A DNA stretch of 64,000 nt from Whitmania pigra (GCA_021613335.1 JAJTWR010000072.1:62001-126000), one strand, 5' to 3'; positions 52,370-64,000 are shown, counted from the stretch's first letter. Notes: a model not told the origin generated them from the sequence alone. Made by a program: numbers and translations.

Positions 52370-53590
52370 TGTTATGGATGCCAGAGCAAAGACTGAGGAG
52401 ACATCGAACATCGATTCTGAAACTGATGTCATTGAAAAAAAAAAGAAGAAAGTATACAAGACTGATATATTCTTAACGGTGTGCAATACTGGATTTATTT
52501 TAACAATATTTTTTATAGAGCAAAAAGAAGGATAGATTCCAGTAGTGATGAAGAAGTTGTTTCATTGAAACTGCTGTATGCCCATTCGAACATATTGTGA
52601 ATATTATATGTTTTAAAATATGTTTTTTAACTTGTTATATGTTATCTGTTTAGCTAATTGCAATTTTAAATTATTCAGAAAACCAAAGGATGTCCAAATA
52701 AATAAGCCAATTCCTCCTTCAAAAGAAGTGTTTCAGGTCCACCATTCTCCTTCATTTCGATCTCAGTCACCTCAATCACATCACTCAGAATTACCTCCCT
52801 CTCCCCAAGTATTAACATCTAGCACCCTTGGTGAGCTAGACTTGTTATGATAATTGTTATTGACAACTAAATTCATATTCATTCTTGATATATTGCTTCA
52901 AAACAGATTTGGATAAGGCTATTAGGCTCTTAATAGCAAATACAGAGATGATTAAGAGATCTCTTGATATGATTGCAAACAGCTTGCAAAACAACATGGT
53001 TACTAATGCTGAAATTCCGGAAGGAATTAGTTTGCCAATTCGGAGTGATTGCAAATTTGCAAGCATTGAAGACCTTTTAAAGGATGTTGGAATTAAAAAC
53101 CAATTGGTTGGTATAAAATCAACATTTTAAAAATTAGTTTAATGACTCTAATTCTCAATTCAGATTTCTGCTCTGGTATCCAATGGAGGGCATAACATTG
53201 AGACCACCATCCGGAGGCTTATGAAGCATTTGCTGACGGATGAAATGAGTCGAAAGTGCAATTTGTCGGGACAGCATGGCAAAAAGGCTTTTCGACAAAC
53301 CGAAATGTTCAATGTTGTGTTTGGTTAGTCAACTGGTTTCCTTTTTGTAACTTTGTGTAACACTTTGGTTTGATGCTACTATAAATTGAATTTTAATTTA
53401 ACTTAATTATAGAGTAATAATAAGATTAGCAGTATTATTAATCTTTTCATCTGGAAAATTTTAAGGGTAGTACAAAGGAACCCAAGAACTTCAGCTGCAA
53501 CCAGCCAAGATTGTGAGTTGGAACTTCGCAAGTGGTTTGGAAATGCCAGAGAAAAAGGCAGTCGGAAAAGAATTAATTTAATTAATAACA
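52370..53590 (+). CDS. DUF4806-type transposon-associated protein
   Basis: Exon-like blocks on the plus strand: about 52365-52440 (acidic), 52680-52835 (Pro/Ser-rich, PPSKEVFQVHHSPS), 52905-53105 (LDKAIRLLIANTEMIKRSLD, LPIRSDCKFASIEDLLKDV), 53163-53322 (ETTIRRLMKHLLTDEMSRKC, NLSGQHGKKAFRQTEMF) and about 53467-53596 (LELRKWFGNAREKGSRKR, stop). The basic-Leu stretch followed by NxxGxxGKxAF is the hallmark of DUF4806, a domain often encoded beside invertebrate transposases. With the CACTA-like frame just upstream, these probably formed one element. The exon joins are approximate. Confidence 0.55.
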
Positions 53591-53689
53591 GCTGAATTTT
53601 TTTGAATAAACTTGATGTAATCCAAAAATTTGTGTTCTGCAGTCTTACATATATTGTTGGGAAACTCGTCATTAATGATATAGGGATTG

Positions 53690-53890
53690 GGCTGGGCAAC
53701 CCGTGCTTAATGATGCCGGGCAACTAATGCGGGGCCCGCGTGGTGCCCACAGACACAAACCAGCGGGACCCGACTGGTGCCCGCGGCCAAACCCGGCATG
53801 GCCCCGCTGGGCTGCCGAATCGGGCCCCGCTTTTCTTCCCGCGTGGGACCCGGTCGGGTCCCGATTTCTTGTGCTTGCTGGGAAGTCATC
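53690..53890. repeat. GC-rich repeat related to the foldback arms
   Basis: GGGCTGGGCAACCCG at the left, GGGACCCGGTCGGGTCCCG (a palindrome) and GCTTGCTGGGAAGTCATCGC at the right resemble the left foldback arm (GGGCAACCCG..TTT GCTGGGTAGTAATCGC). It may be the terminal repeat of the transposase/DUF4806 element. Overlapping Pro/Gly/Arg-rich frames on both strands are composition artefacts. Confidence 0.55.
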
Positions 53891-53929
53891 GCAACTCTCA
53901 AGCGCTCCATAGCATAGTCGGATAACAAT

Positions 53930-54560
53930 TCACGAAACTATTTCTACAATTACAGCCAAACTCGGTTAAACTGCAATCTTCGAGGTCCAAGACCCGTCCG
54001 AGCTTTTTTTTTTTACTTCATGGTGTCAAATGTCGTATATTCGTGCGATCAAAAAATATAATTACCAAGTAAATAATAATGATGGATCAATTAAGAAGTG
54101 CATTCACATCCTATCTGGATGCATAAAGCAATTAAAATTGGGCTAAGTACAAATAATAGTTGTTAAGAGTCTGTCTTAAATTTTTCATTAAAATATTAAG
54201 TTTTAGAAGGTCAAAAGATTGCATTAATCGTAAAATTGTCTCACAGAATAATCGTAACCTAATTGTCTTAATAGCACAATTGTTATAGAACTTTCACCCC
54301 TGTATTAATAATTAAAATACATAATTAATTAAAAAACCGACTAAACACGTGCTCACTAACAAAAATAATTTTAATTAATTTTTTCAAAGGTTTCAATTAT
54401 TTGGCAAACGCTTCTTGAATTTTAAATGTTGCTATGATACTTACCAGTGAGATCGAGATCATTATGAGAACAAGAGAACAACTCTTATTAAAACATTTTT
54501 TTCAAGGTTTCATTTAATTTTCCATTGCCCTGGTTTTAAACCAACTTTAATTCTTAAACA
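53930..54560. other. AT-rich stretch, nothing recognised
   Basis: This lies 3' of RAB3GAP1. No gene or repeat was identified. Confidence 0.4.
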
Positions 54561-54581
54561 CATGAAATATTGTTGCCCAAA

Positions 54582-57500
54582 CTATGAAACATTCTCTTCC
54601 TCTGCCTCTTCACTCTCCACTTCAACTGGAGTATATGCACTTTTCCAACAGAATTCATTAGGGGAAATACCTAAATAAAGTTGCTGATAGGATTCAAGAT
54701 CAGATAGATAAGAATTATCTTCACTCTTCACTTCAAGTGTATATGCACTACTCCAACAGAATTCATTAGGGGAAATATCTACATAAAGTCGCTGATAGGA
54801 TTCAGGATCATATAGATAAGAATTATCGTATTTGAAGATGTACTCCTTTCTCAATGGCTTGGGAAGTTTATCCACTTGGTCAAGAGTGGCTCCAGCATCA
54901 GGGTTTGGTTCCTTGACAATCTCTGATGTTTTCTATGAAAACAGGAAACAGAGGTTTACATTTGAGTATTGGATCACATAACATAAAGTTCAAATTCTAT
55001 CCAACTTATAATTATAAATTAACATCACTTTTTCATAGAATATAATTTTCAGAGTAAATATAATGTTTTAAGGATAGGTTTCCAGATACATCCAATGTAA
55101 ACAAATTGATTATTAATATGCACTTTGTTGATATTAGTTTCAATACTTTTAATAAAATTCTATTGGAAAATGCAGTTGCCAGAGCACACATTTTGTGGTA
55201 ACCACAACTGAAACTATATTTGGATGAAAAAGTTGCATTATGATTACACACAAATTAACAATTAACTGTTACAACAGAAAAAGTATTAAAAACTCTCCAA
55301 CATCCTTGTCCGGTTATTTTTTAAAATATCTTAATTAAATATGATAATCACATAACTCATGGTAGATGCTTTGTATCCACCACTTTAGAGCCTAAATCAC
55401 TACATAATTAATTATACTTATCAATTGTACTTAGAACATTAATTAATGGAATAATACTGAAAAATTACACAACTAAAATAATTTTTTGCAATATATCAAA
55501 ATTATTGTATCACCTTGCAACCATTGAGAAAGAACTTATAAATGATCCTGCCAAGTTTCGTATTTGAAGGACATTCAGTACTTGATCTCAAAACTGAAGC
55601 TTCCCCAAATTGCAAAAGTTCAGACAAATTTCTGAAGCTCAAGGTCACCAACTGTATGGGAGGGGTCAACATGTCTGAACATCTTCAACAGGTGTTGACC
55701 TTTTGCCATTCTTTCCTCAACAACCATCAGTTGACGAATGAGGCCCTGTTAATAACGTGATATAGAGAAAAAACATCATGGTATTCCATTTCTATTATTT
55801 TTTTAAGACTTCTCACATTTATCAAACAATCCAAAACAATCAGTCAAAAAAATCTACATCCAAAAACTTTTAAAGTCAATGCTCTTATTGTTTTATTATT
55901 ATTATTATTATCATCATCGTTTATTTACAATCACGGCCTTCTGCCAGAAAATAATGACTCGAGATCCAAATATAGATGGAAACTCAAAATTCAAACAAAA
56001 GTTAACTCAAGCAAGCCAACATTTCTAGTTCCGTGGTCCAATATAAATGAACATAAGACAAATAAAACAACCAAAGCAACTGTACGCAATCATATACAAA
56101 GGGTTATTAAACAAAATTAGATTAGTCTCAGTCAAGGACTTTTCTTAATACGTGTGCTGTCCCACACAGAGCAATTTTCTGAGTTTCAATAGGCGATGGG
56201 GTTACCGGGGATGAAATCCAGGTAATCTTTAAATTCCTTTGATATTATTCCAAGTGCACATATAACCAGTGTTGTCATCGGAGCCCTCACCCCCAACATT
56301 CTCTGAATTTCTATCAGTAAATCCTTGTATTTAGTAAATTTTTTCACTTCCTTTTGGGCCACATTTGAATCATCTTGTACAGCAAAATCAATTATCAAGA
56401 ATTTTCTTTTGTTTTTATCATGATAGATAAGATCTGGACAGTTTGCAGGTATTGTCCTGTCTGTAATGTTCATACCATTTGTTGGATTTCCACATTCTTT
56501 GCTGATCTTCCAGTGAATGTACCTGGCAACTGTTTGTGAATGTTTGTGTCTCTCTAAGTATTCCTTGGCAGCCAATGTGCTGTTTCCTGATATTAAATGG
56601 CTGATACTTTTAACATGTCGGTGGCACATTCTACATGAACTGTGTCCTTGAGCTGTAATTATTAAACTTTCTGTCTCAGCTTTTAGATCACACTTTCTCA
56701 GCCATTGTAAACTTGATTCTTTATCTGTGGTTGCACTATCAAAATTTTTAATGAATTGTCTGTGTAGAGGCTTTGCCACAATTCTTTCTAATTTTTCTGT
56801 TTCCATGGCATTTTTTAAATCCTGTCCCATTTGTATTCCTTTTGTATCATTATTATTCTTAGAGTTGTAAATTAAATTTCTATTTAATTATATTTGATAT
56901 CTTTTTTTATTTTTTTTTACACTACACCCTTCTTAAATCTGTTCATGACTTACTTTTTTGGGATCCCACTCCTGACACCAATGGGGTTATTTCATTATTA
57001 TCATTATTATTAATATTATTATTATTACCATTATTATTATTAATATTATTATTATTATTTTTTCCATCTTTTATTATTGAAACACAAAACCAGTACAAGT
57101 TGGAACCGAAAGGAAAAAAGGAACGACATAAAGGAAAAAACTCCCGCTAACAGATGTCCTGTTACCATTGATGAATAAAGTTGCGTTTCAATGCCCCAAT
57201 AATGTAAGAAATACTAAGTAATATCGAGTAATGTACATGATTATTTAGAGTTAATAATAAAGTGTTTTAGTGCCTTCTTAAAAGCGTAAAGGCTTGAAAG
57301 GTTGGTGATATTACGTGGAACGGTAGATGAATCATCATCATCATCATTATTATTATTAATTAATATTATTGACGAAACTAGGACACTGAAATTTGAAACA
57401 CAAGGTTCAAGTTCTAAAACATCCATTCAAATATTTTCTTTATCAACTCAGCAAAACTAGCAAAATAATTGTCACCTCAAATCTCTTGATCCAATCACTG

Positions 57501-60016
57501 GAATCACATTTAGGTGCCCCAATGCTCCCAAGCTCCTTCAGTTTGATTTCAATTTCATAGAGGTGATCTTTAAGGAAGGGAAACTGAAGGATTTCAGCTG
57601 ATGGATTAATAATTAAAATTTAACATGATTTAATTTACAGACAATGGTACATGGAAGTTGCATTGCAAATAAAAGTAATAAAGTTATTAAATTAACTTAG
57701 ATCTTAAAATTAATATAATGATGTCAAACATCCTGATAAACATACTATGCTCCAAAAGTGTGGTGACAGTTGAATGCATCAGCACTGGCATGAATCCAAA
57801 TGCCAAATCCGAAGCTTTCACAGAATCTAGCCAAAGGAGAATCTGCATAATATTGATCATCACAATCATCATCTAATCACTAATGAATGTTTTAATTTAC
57901 ATATACGAATAAAGTCTTGATGGACTGCCACTACCCTCCAACTGCTATTATGAAATAATATACAAATAAGTTTAAGTCAAATCCATCAAGCATCACTATC
58001 ATGTTCATTGCCATAAACCATTGTTAATAAAATGTCATTATTGCAAATACCAGTTTACTTCAGTATAGTTATATTAGTATACATCAAATAGTATATACTA
58101 AACAATTTAAATAACATCATCACCTTCACAGCATCATCCTCAAGAAACATGTTCGGCATAGGAGCACTGTTCTTAATCAACACTGTTACCTCATCTGATA
58201 ACTTTATCCTTTGTCTCAGGTGACCCTGGTGATCATGTTAATCATATCAATCATAAGTTAATATTTGTATATTCAACAATTATTTTATATGGTCAAGATC
58301 CCAATGCATAATATAGAGTCATATTAGGGGCACTGTATAATGATAGTGAATGGATAAAAAGTGCCTTCACATGGGGGATGTGACCTCTAGACCTTGGGTA
58401 ACTCAACAACCCTTTTAAGTTGATGTTTTTGACATGGAACTAAATTCACCCTGCCATTCTTTCATCTGTTATGTCCAGTTCTTTTATATATCGCCAAAAC
58501 CTAGTATCTCGAGCACAAAAGAAGACCAAATCCTCCAATTTACATGAAGGATGTCACTTCAACCACCCCCCCCCCTCCGAATTACATCCATGCTTTAGAT
58601 TGGTTATCTCTATCCATGTGACTAATTGCCGTTAACTGTTAGTTATCGATGCCAATTCACTCGCTCTTGCTGATGTTATCTGAGGCATAGCATGCTTTAA
58701 ATAATGTCTATTATTTTCCTTATAAAACTGGATGTATTCAGAGAAAACTGGACATTAATAGAAAAATCATATTGCAACTAGAAAAAGAAAAACTGTCAGC
58801 TAAGCATTCCAGCAAACTTCATTTCAGGATGGGAAAAGAAGGCCAATTTGATAAAGCAAATGTACAGGAAGTTTGTCTTTGATCCAGCTGAGAACAAAGA
58901 TGTTGACAATGCAGTATCAATAGTTTGCAACAAACCATACCATCTTTGGTCCCTTGTTGAGAAGATGGATATCCTTAGCGCTGCAATGCTATGCTTTAAT
59001 GCAACTCAGGGGCAGATGGATTGTTTAAAAAAAGGGCACAATACCATCAAAACTGCAGTCCATCAGGCACAAGTGGATTCATGGCTAAAGACTCAAATGC
59101 ACACAATTTTGTATGCCTATGAGACTCAAAACATTTTTAATGCTGATGAAATGTTTTGGAAATATCTTCAGGACGATACTATGGTTCGGCCTGGGAAGGC
59201 TTGTCACAGTGGAAAGAGGTTGAAACGACCTACAGTGCTGGTCTAACATAAACTCACACTCTATATTATAGGAATATCCAACAATAACAGATGCCTTAGG
59301 AAGACCAAAGTTTTTCCGAAGCCAAATGACGATGGCTAGCTAAGAGAATGGATTACAGAAGATCTATTCAGCGCATGGGTTAAAGTGGAAAAGTTCGAAG
59401 CAGTGCCATTCAAAATTAATTTTTTTAGAATTTATGTGCCCACCCCCAAACTTAATGTAAAAAACAATGTATTAATGTCTTGCAAAATTTGATGTTTTAC
59501 GATTAGGTTGAATTGTTAACTGTTCAATTACTTAATAAAGTATTAATGACTATTAATAAGCGATGACCTTAATTCAATTTCTTAAAATGTCTATAATTGT
59601 CTAGTAATGAATGTCTATTATTTGTTAGATGCCTAGGTGTGGGCAATTCAAAATGTTAAAACATTTGGAACATATGGCACCATAAATTCTCATGTTTTAA
59701 CATACATTTTGTATATAAAGAAATGTTGATATTTTGCTGCCTCATGTTTTAGATTATCTCACTCATCAGTTATCTTAATGTTTTTGGCAAACCCCTTTGT
59801 TCGCAAATAAGAGGTTCAACTCTAGGTGTGTAACTCACCTCATTATATCCTTCATCCATGACCATTTCATCCATAAAATACTGACATGAACACCAGCTCG
59901 CAAAGTCTCCAAGAACACATCCAGGGTTGACATGTTTAAAGGCCTTCTTATCTGACATCAAATGGTCAAACAGCATTTTAACTCTCATGTGGGACCAAAT
60001 TGTTGATGTACCCTCT
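54582..60016 (-). CDS. RAB3GAP1: Rab3 GTPase-activating protein catalytic subunit, 3' half
   Basis: Six exons on the minus strand: 60016-59839 (MSDKKAFKHVNPGCVLGDF), 58225-58124, 57842-57746, 57597-57476, 55745-55514 (RQLMVVEERMAKGQHLLKMF, LGRIIYKFFLNGCK) and 54932-54582 (stop). The phases match. NPGCxLxDFxxW, the AxKxLxWL..SDLA block, GRIIxKxF and the C-terminal SYQRLYV..NEF follow RAB3GAP1 in order, though conservation is moderate. The catalytic N-terminal two-thirds lies beyond the right edge or was not found. RAB3GAP1 with RAB3GAP2 regulates Rab3 and Rab18 at synaptic and ER membranes. Exon 55745-55514 has one extra base near 55626-55631 (AAATTT) that shifts frame; downstream coding is conserved. 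The terminal exon contains a 36-residue tandem duplication. Confidence 0.75.
54609..54827 (-). repeat. In-frame 36-residue tandem duplication in RAB3GAP1
   Basis: Copies 54827-54720 and 54719-54609 each encode a DNSYLxDxESYQxLYxxISP-NEFCW-x-SAYT unit. DNA identity is high, so the duplication is fairly recent. It doubles the C-terminal motif of the protein. Confidence 0.9.
56160..56860 (-). mobile_element. LINE with C-terminal restriction-like endonuclease, fragment
   Basis: A 214-codon minus frame (56830-56186) reads CRMCHRHVKSISHLISGNST, LERHKHSQTVARYIHWKISK, then ANCPDLIYHDKNKRKFLIID and FAVQDDSN. C-x2-C..H followed by H, and then PDL..D..IIDFAV, is the zinc motif and restriction-like endonuclease of R2/R4-type LINEs. 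The RT is absent. It lies in a RAB3GAP1 intron in the same orientation as the gene. Confidence 0.75.
57000..57430 (-). mobile_element. LINE 3' end with (AAT)n tail
   Basis: The minus strand ends a frame with VPRNITNLSSLYAFKKALKH and a stop, typical of CR1/L2-like C-termini. An untranslated part, TTTCAATAATAAAAGATGG and a TTA/AAT repeat tail (57000-57062) follow. It lies in a RAB3GAP1 intron. Confidence 0.55.
58800..59420 (+). mobile_element. pogo/Tigger transposase remnant, copy 2
   Basis: The plus strand reads IPANFISGWEKKANLIKQMY (helix-turn-helix end), then AMLCFNATQGQMDCLKKG, then QNIFNADEMFWKYLQDDT with the catalytic NADE, then GKRLKRPTVLV and, after a frame change, LREWITEDLFSAWVK. Internal deletions and stops are present. 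It is inserted in a RAB3GAP1 intron, antisense to the gene. Confidence 0.8.
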
Positions 60017-60956
60017 CTGAAAAAGTTTAATGAGTTACTTATAAATTATTAACATATTTTGAAAATCCAAGCTTTTAATATAATTTATTGAGATGTTCAA
60101 ATGTCATGCATAAATTAATGCTCAAGTGATGATCATCTATGTTAACATTAATATTATTATGGAACTGATTAATATTTATGAATGACTAGAAATGGGTCCC
60201 ATCAATCACATGCATTGTGTTGAAATGGAAATTCATCCTTGAAATTACAATTATTCAAAACTACATCAACTTCATACATTGTTAACATGGGGTATACTTA
60301 ACTTCATGCATTTTCATGCTTTTGCAAGTAAATAAACATATAAAAATTATAATCAATAAAAATAAACAATCATTTAATCAATAAAAACTGAATGTTTTAA
60401 GTTTCACAAGAAGCTCAACAAAAAATATTTTAATGTTATAAACATAACTATAAATTTACTTTATATAGCACATGTATAACCACAGTATCCTAAGGGGACT
60501 CATGATTAAATCGTTTATGGATCATTCCACATCAAATCAACACAACATCTGATTTGAAATTTGGTATATTTGTATATGAGTACATAAAAAATATTTGAAT
60601 TTTTTGTCGATCTGTACCTGCAGTATGAGAAAATCATTGAATTTTATATCGCTGCTTTGGACATTAAAATCTAATGACCAAAAGGGCAATTTCCTCATAT
60701 TCATCTATGGTAGCAAAATGGAATCTTATAGATTCTTAAAAAGAAAAAATTGATGTGGAGTCATAAGTTGGTCATGACATGATCTTTGCAAGCTGGCTGG
60801 TGCAGCAAAAAGCTTTATAATACCCCAACCCAGTTACGGGGCGTGCAATAGGGATGGTCTGCCTGAGGCGCCAAGGGGTGGCATTTTGAGGGGATACACA
60901 AAAAACTAAAATAGAAAAAAATGGGCACCTCCTCAGTGTCCATTGAAGATTACAGC
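60017..60956. other. Intronic/upstream stretch of RAB3GAP1, nothing recognised
   Basis: No further RAB3GAP1 exon was recognised on the minus strand. The short frame 60975-60772 has no support. Confidence 0.35.
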
Positions 60957-62241
60957 CAGTGATGGGTAAAATCACGTTCAGAGTGATTGGAAATCAAAAT
61001 CAAGATCACCAGACAAAAAGTGATTGGAAATCGAAATCAGGTTCACGCATGTGATTTGACGTTAAAATCATCAAAATCAAATCACTTTGACCGAAAAGTG
61101 CACGAACTTTTTCAACACTGTCAATTTTCAAAGCTTTTATTAACTTTCAAAAACAAAAGTTTTTGAAACATTGAATCATGTAGTCTGTTCCTTCTTGATG
61201 TTTCAATCAATCCTGCCGAACTAAATAACCTCTCCATGGGAGCTAATGGTGGAAGCTTTGTATTATAGCGCACAAAGTGACTAGGGGCGTTCAGGTTAGC
61301 CGAATAGGTTATGTGCCTGCATATGGCGGTAATGGCAACAGTCGTAATGTGTCGTGTTCGAAACCCAACCTGCACTGACACCAGTTCCCTTGGGAAGGAC
61401 CGCTATATAAATGGTTACAAGCGCCTCTGACACTATGCATATGGCGCTATATAAATAAATGAAGTTACAACAAAGATTTTTTGATTAGGCTTGATTCAAG
61501 ACTAGAGAGATGACATTCCGCATCAGACAAATAATTCATTGTATTGGTGCGGATACTGTTTGCCTTGTTAACAGTGACTTTGCAAGTCAGACTGATGATC
61601 CTCATAATATCCGTAATATTCATTGTCAAGGACTATTTCTAAATGTTGATCCTGATCAGCTTGTGCAGAATTCGTTCTACGTAAAAACACTTGTAATACT
61701 AGTTCCATAAGAATTGTTTGTCATATATTCAGTTCCAACATACATCATGTGTCATACATCCTTACATTTCAAAAAATTTATTTTTCATGTAGCTAAGAAT
61801 GTAAAAAGCATTAGATGGCGTAGGAAATCGTCGCACGTCTCGATCCTGATATCGACTTATTAACACAATCAATACCTTTAGCTACAACTTTGTCAGCTTC
61901 CTCACTTGTAATTTTAAAAAATTAACCGTCAAGCAGTGGCTGCAATTCACAAGCGGTTTTATCATTATCAGCAATTTTTATTTTAAAGTTAATAAAAGGA
62001 AGTTGCATTGATTATCGACTGATAATGTCATAAAGAAAGATATTATACATTTAAAAAAATTAAATTTTGAAATTTAAATTTTATATGATTTCGTGATTTT
62101 TACATATTAAAAAAATCACCAATCGGCAAAAATATGATTTAAAATAAAAATCGCACGATGATTTTGAATCAAATCAAAAAATCAGAGGTGATTTTATTTC
62201 GTGATTTTAAATCACTTGATTTGAAATACTACCCATCACGG
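60957..62241 (-). mobile_element. hAT element, CAGTGATGGGTA family, with transposase C-terminus
   Basis: The 8-bp duplication ATTACAGC flanks it (60949-60956, 62242-62249). The ends are CAGTGATGGGTAAAATCACG and, at the right, TACTACCCATCACGG. The minus strand near 61250-61121 encodes LPPLAPMERLFSSAGLIETS, RRNRLHDSMFQKLLFLKVN, the hAT C-terminal dimerisation motif. A SINE is inserted at 61291-61460, directly upstream of this coding piece. Most of the transposase is gone. Confidence 0.85.
61291..61460 (+). mobile_element. tRNA-derived SINE, copy 4 (best preserved)
   Basis: CAGGTTAGCCGAATAGGTTATG (A-box region), then GGCGGTAATGGCAACAG, B box GTGTTCGAAACCC, then AACCTGC pairing with the 5' arm. 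The tRNA-unrelated tail has CAGTTCCCTTGGGAAGGACC, CTATATAAATGG and GGCGCTATATAAATAAATG. It interrupts the hAT coding region. Confidence 0.75.
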
Positions 62242-62589
62242 ATTACAGCATGTTAGTGAACTTTTCATGAGGTTATTTGTGAATTTGCAGTCTTAGATAA
62301 CATTAAAAAATTCATTGTATAAAAACTATAAGAGTGCCCATTCTGAATTTTGGAATATGCATTCCTTATAATGTTATAAATAATTTTTATACGAACTTAC
62401 CAAATTATAATGTTTAAATAAAATAATTTGTTAAATAATACAAATAAAATTTTATCAGTAGATTGCCCAAATAGAGCATTCAAATACCATTAATTATATG
62501 TAAATACAGTGGAACCCACTTATCTCGACCTCTCGTTTATATCAATCATTTATGTTGCTAATTCACCTTTACTGATTTCGTCTGAAGGG

Positions 62590-63310
62590 GCACTACGTCA
62601 AAATAGCCCAACACAAAACATACCCGTCAGAACAGCCCTGCGACAAAATAGATCAGGGCGAAATAGCCCTGTCAAAATAGCAGTAAAATTGGTTCATTGA
62701 GGATTTTGTTACATGTCCATTTGACGTGATGATAAGGTAAGTCTGATAAGATGATTCACCTTGTGCAGCTCGAATATGTTGTACGTCAATTGATAACCTA
62801 GATTAAATTCCAATTCCAAATCAAACCCTTCATTCTACACATTGCAATGACAACTCAGGGTAGGATCAAAAGAAATTAAACGATCAAAAGAACCTTCCTG
62901 ACTTAATGAGTTTCTGGTAAATTCTCTTTGTGCAGATTGCACATGTTGCTTGTCAATCGATAATTTATATTAAATACCAACTTGAAAATTCCATGTAAAC
63001 TGAGGAAGTAGCCGGAATCCTAATCATGTTTTAGACGATAAATCTTCCACTTAATGAAATTCCCTAGTATCAATTAAACTCAAAACTGTCATAAAAGCAT
63101 TCAAACCATTAAGTTCGAATTAAATTTGGAATAAGTTAACGGTTAATGTATTCATCTCAAAAAATTTTTTAAATACATTGACAGGGTTATTTTGTCCTGG
63201 GCTATTTTGACAGGGCCATTTTGATGGGATGTTTTCGTCCTGGACTATTTTGTCTCCGGGCCATATTGACCTGTCTGTTCTGTCACCAGGCTGTTATGAT
63301 GAGTCGTTGC
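62590..63310. repeat. Inverted clusters of GGGCTATTTTGACAGGG units
   Basis: At 62590-62690 the strand reads CAAAATAGCCC repeatedly. At 63185-63310 the complementary GGCTATTTTGACAGGGCC, ATTTTGTC and related units occur. The two clusters face each other about 500 bp apart, like a MITE with internal subrepeats. No transposase or target duplication was seen. Confidence 0.5.
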
Positions 63311-63439
63311 CTGAAGAGTAACATGCTATAGCTATTTTGTTTTTTCTTCTGTTCTATTTTTTCTATTTGTTCAAAAAATGTCTTGAAGTGTTAAAAAAAA
63401 ACTGGGCAATCAGTCAGTGGAGAAAAACAATGGAATTAT

Positions 63440-63830
63440 ACTTCAGCTATAAAAAGAAACAGACAGACAGACTAATAATAATTTTCTCATCAGCATGGCA
63501 TTCCAGCAAACACCATTTCAGAATGGAAAAAGAAGGCAAATACATGGGAAGTCTGTTTTTGATCCAATAAGATAAAAACTTAGAAGGGCTGAGCACAAAA
63601 ATGTAGATGAAGCAGTTTCAATGGTTAACAAATTCGCGAGCAACAAAACTTCCCGTCAATGGTGGGTTTTGTGAGAGATCTTTGTGTATTCAATGTAGGA
63701 AAAATAATTATGAAGGTTTGCATCGAGAAACGGTTTTTTCAAGGGCAAATGCAGTTAACTCTAACAAATCATTTGGCACCACTAAATATAAAGATATGTT
63801 CATGAAATATTCCCTAATGCACTTTTTCTA
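63440..63830 (+). mobile_element. pogo/Tigger transposase remnant, copy 3 (N-terminal)
   Basis: The plus strand reads QHGIPANTISEWKKKAN, then after a frame change VFDPI..EHKNVDEAVSMVNK. This parallels the start of the 58800 copy (IPANFISGWEKKAN..FDPAENKDVDNAVS). The rest is frame-broken and may run on to the window edge. Confidence 0.6.
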
Positions 63831-64000
63831 GTACATTTTTGAGGTTTGGGAATACTAAAAAGTTGTATATATATATACTGATATATGTAATGGCAGAAAT
63901 TAAAATAAAACTATTTTGTATATATATCACTGTTATCAATATCAAATGTTGTGTAAAAATCCCAAAACACATGCAGGTACACTCTTACTTAATAAGGCAT

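Noticed and set aside
53703..53928. Overlapping Pro/Gly/Arg-rich frames on both strands
   Set aside because: Composition artefact of a GC-rich terminal repeat; no start context or splice support.

Overview
This window looks like the nuclear genome of an invertebrate animal. It is AT-rich, its genes have GT-AG introns of about 50 bp to 4.5 kb, and it is loaded with decayed transposons: CR1-like and endonuclease-type LINEs, a tRNA-derived SINE, and hAT, pogo/Tigger, piggyBac and CACTA-like DNA elements. The genes I recognise (SNRK, NAA20, CLPTM1L, GOLGA7, RAB3GAP1) occur widely in animals, so I cannot name a taxon more closely.

Layout. 1-2650: decayed CR1-like LINE, minus strand. 3161-7856: unrecognised multi-exon coiled-coil gene, plus strand, with a piggyBac remnant in an intron. 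9605-10429: two-exon CD225/dispanin-type (IFITM-like) membrane protein, minus. 11254-13176: internally deleted hAT and a MITE. 13343-19925: three-Ig-domain type I membrane receptor, minus, whose 4.5-kb intron holds Tigger and LINE remnants and a giant (TTA)n tract. 20701-26284: transposon cluster with nested insertions. 26755-31963: SNRK kinase, plus, 810 residues. 32100-33088: NAA20, minus, 174 residues. 33380-44145: CLPTM1L, plus, 17 exons. 45132-45598: GOLGA7, minus. 45850-48890: transposon fragments and a short unrecognised exon pair. 50316-53890: GC-rich foldback element and a CACTA-like transposase/DUF4806 unit. 54582-60016: 3' half of RAB3GAP1, minus; its 5' exons lie beyond the right edge. 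60957-63830: hAT, SINE and Tigger remnants.

The gene core at 26.7-45.6 kb is compact. SNRK and NAA20 converge with 136 bp between coding ends, NAA20 and CLPTM1L diverge from a 291-bp intergenic region, and CLPTM1L and GOLGA7 converge. The products are housekeeping: a kinase, the NatB acetyltransferase, an ER/Golgi multipass protein, a palmitoyltransferase partner and a Rab GAP. I see no sign that they form one pathway.

Two host genes carry single-base breaks at or beside short homopolymers (CLPTM1L exons 3 and 10; one RAB3GAP1 exon), while SNRK, NAA20 and GOLGA7 are clean. This looks more like uncorrected assembly indels than gene death. I find no clearly new multi-gene system. The least ordinary items are the neighbouring CD225-like and Ig-receptor genes, a hAT element carrying a spaced CGGTCGGCATG array, a hairpin element with about 165-bp arms, and a class II tRNA-derived SINE that keeps its acceptor stem. 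Exon boundaries were read by eye from splice sites and phase. No alignment or database search was run, and family calls rest on remembered family patterns.
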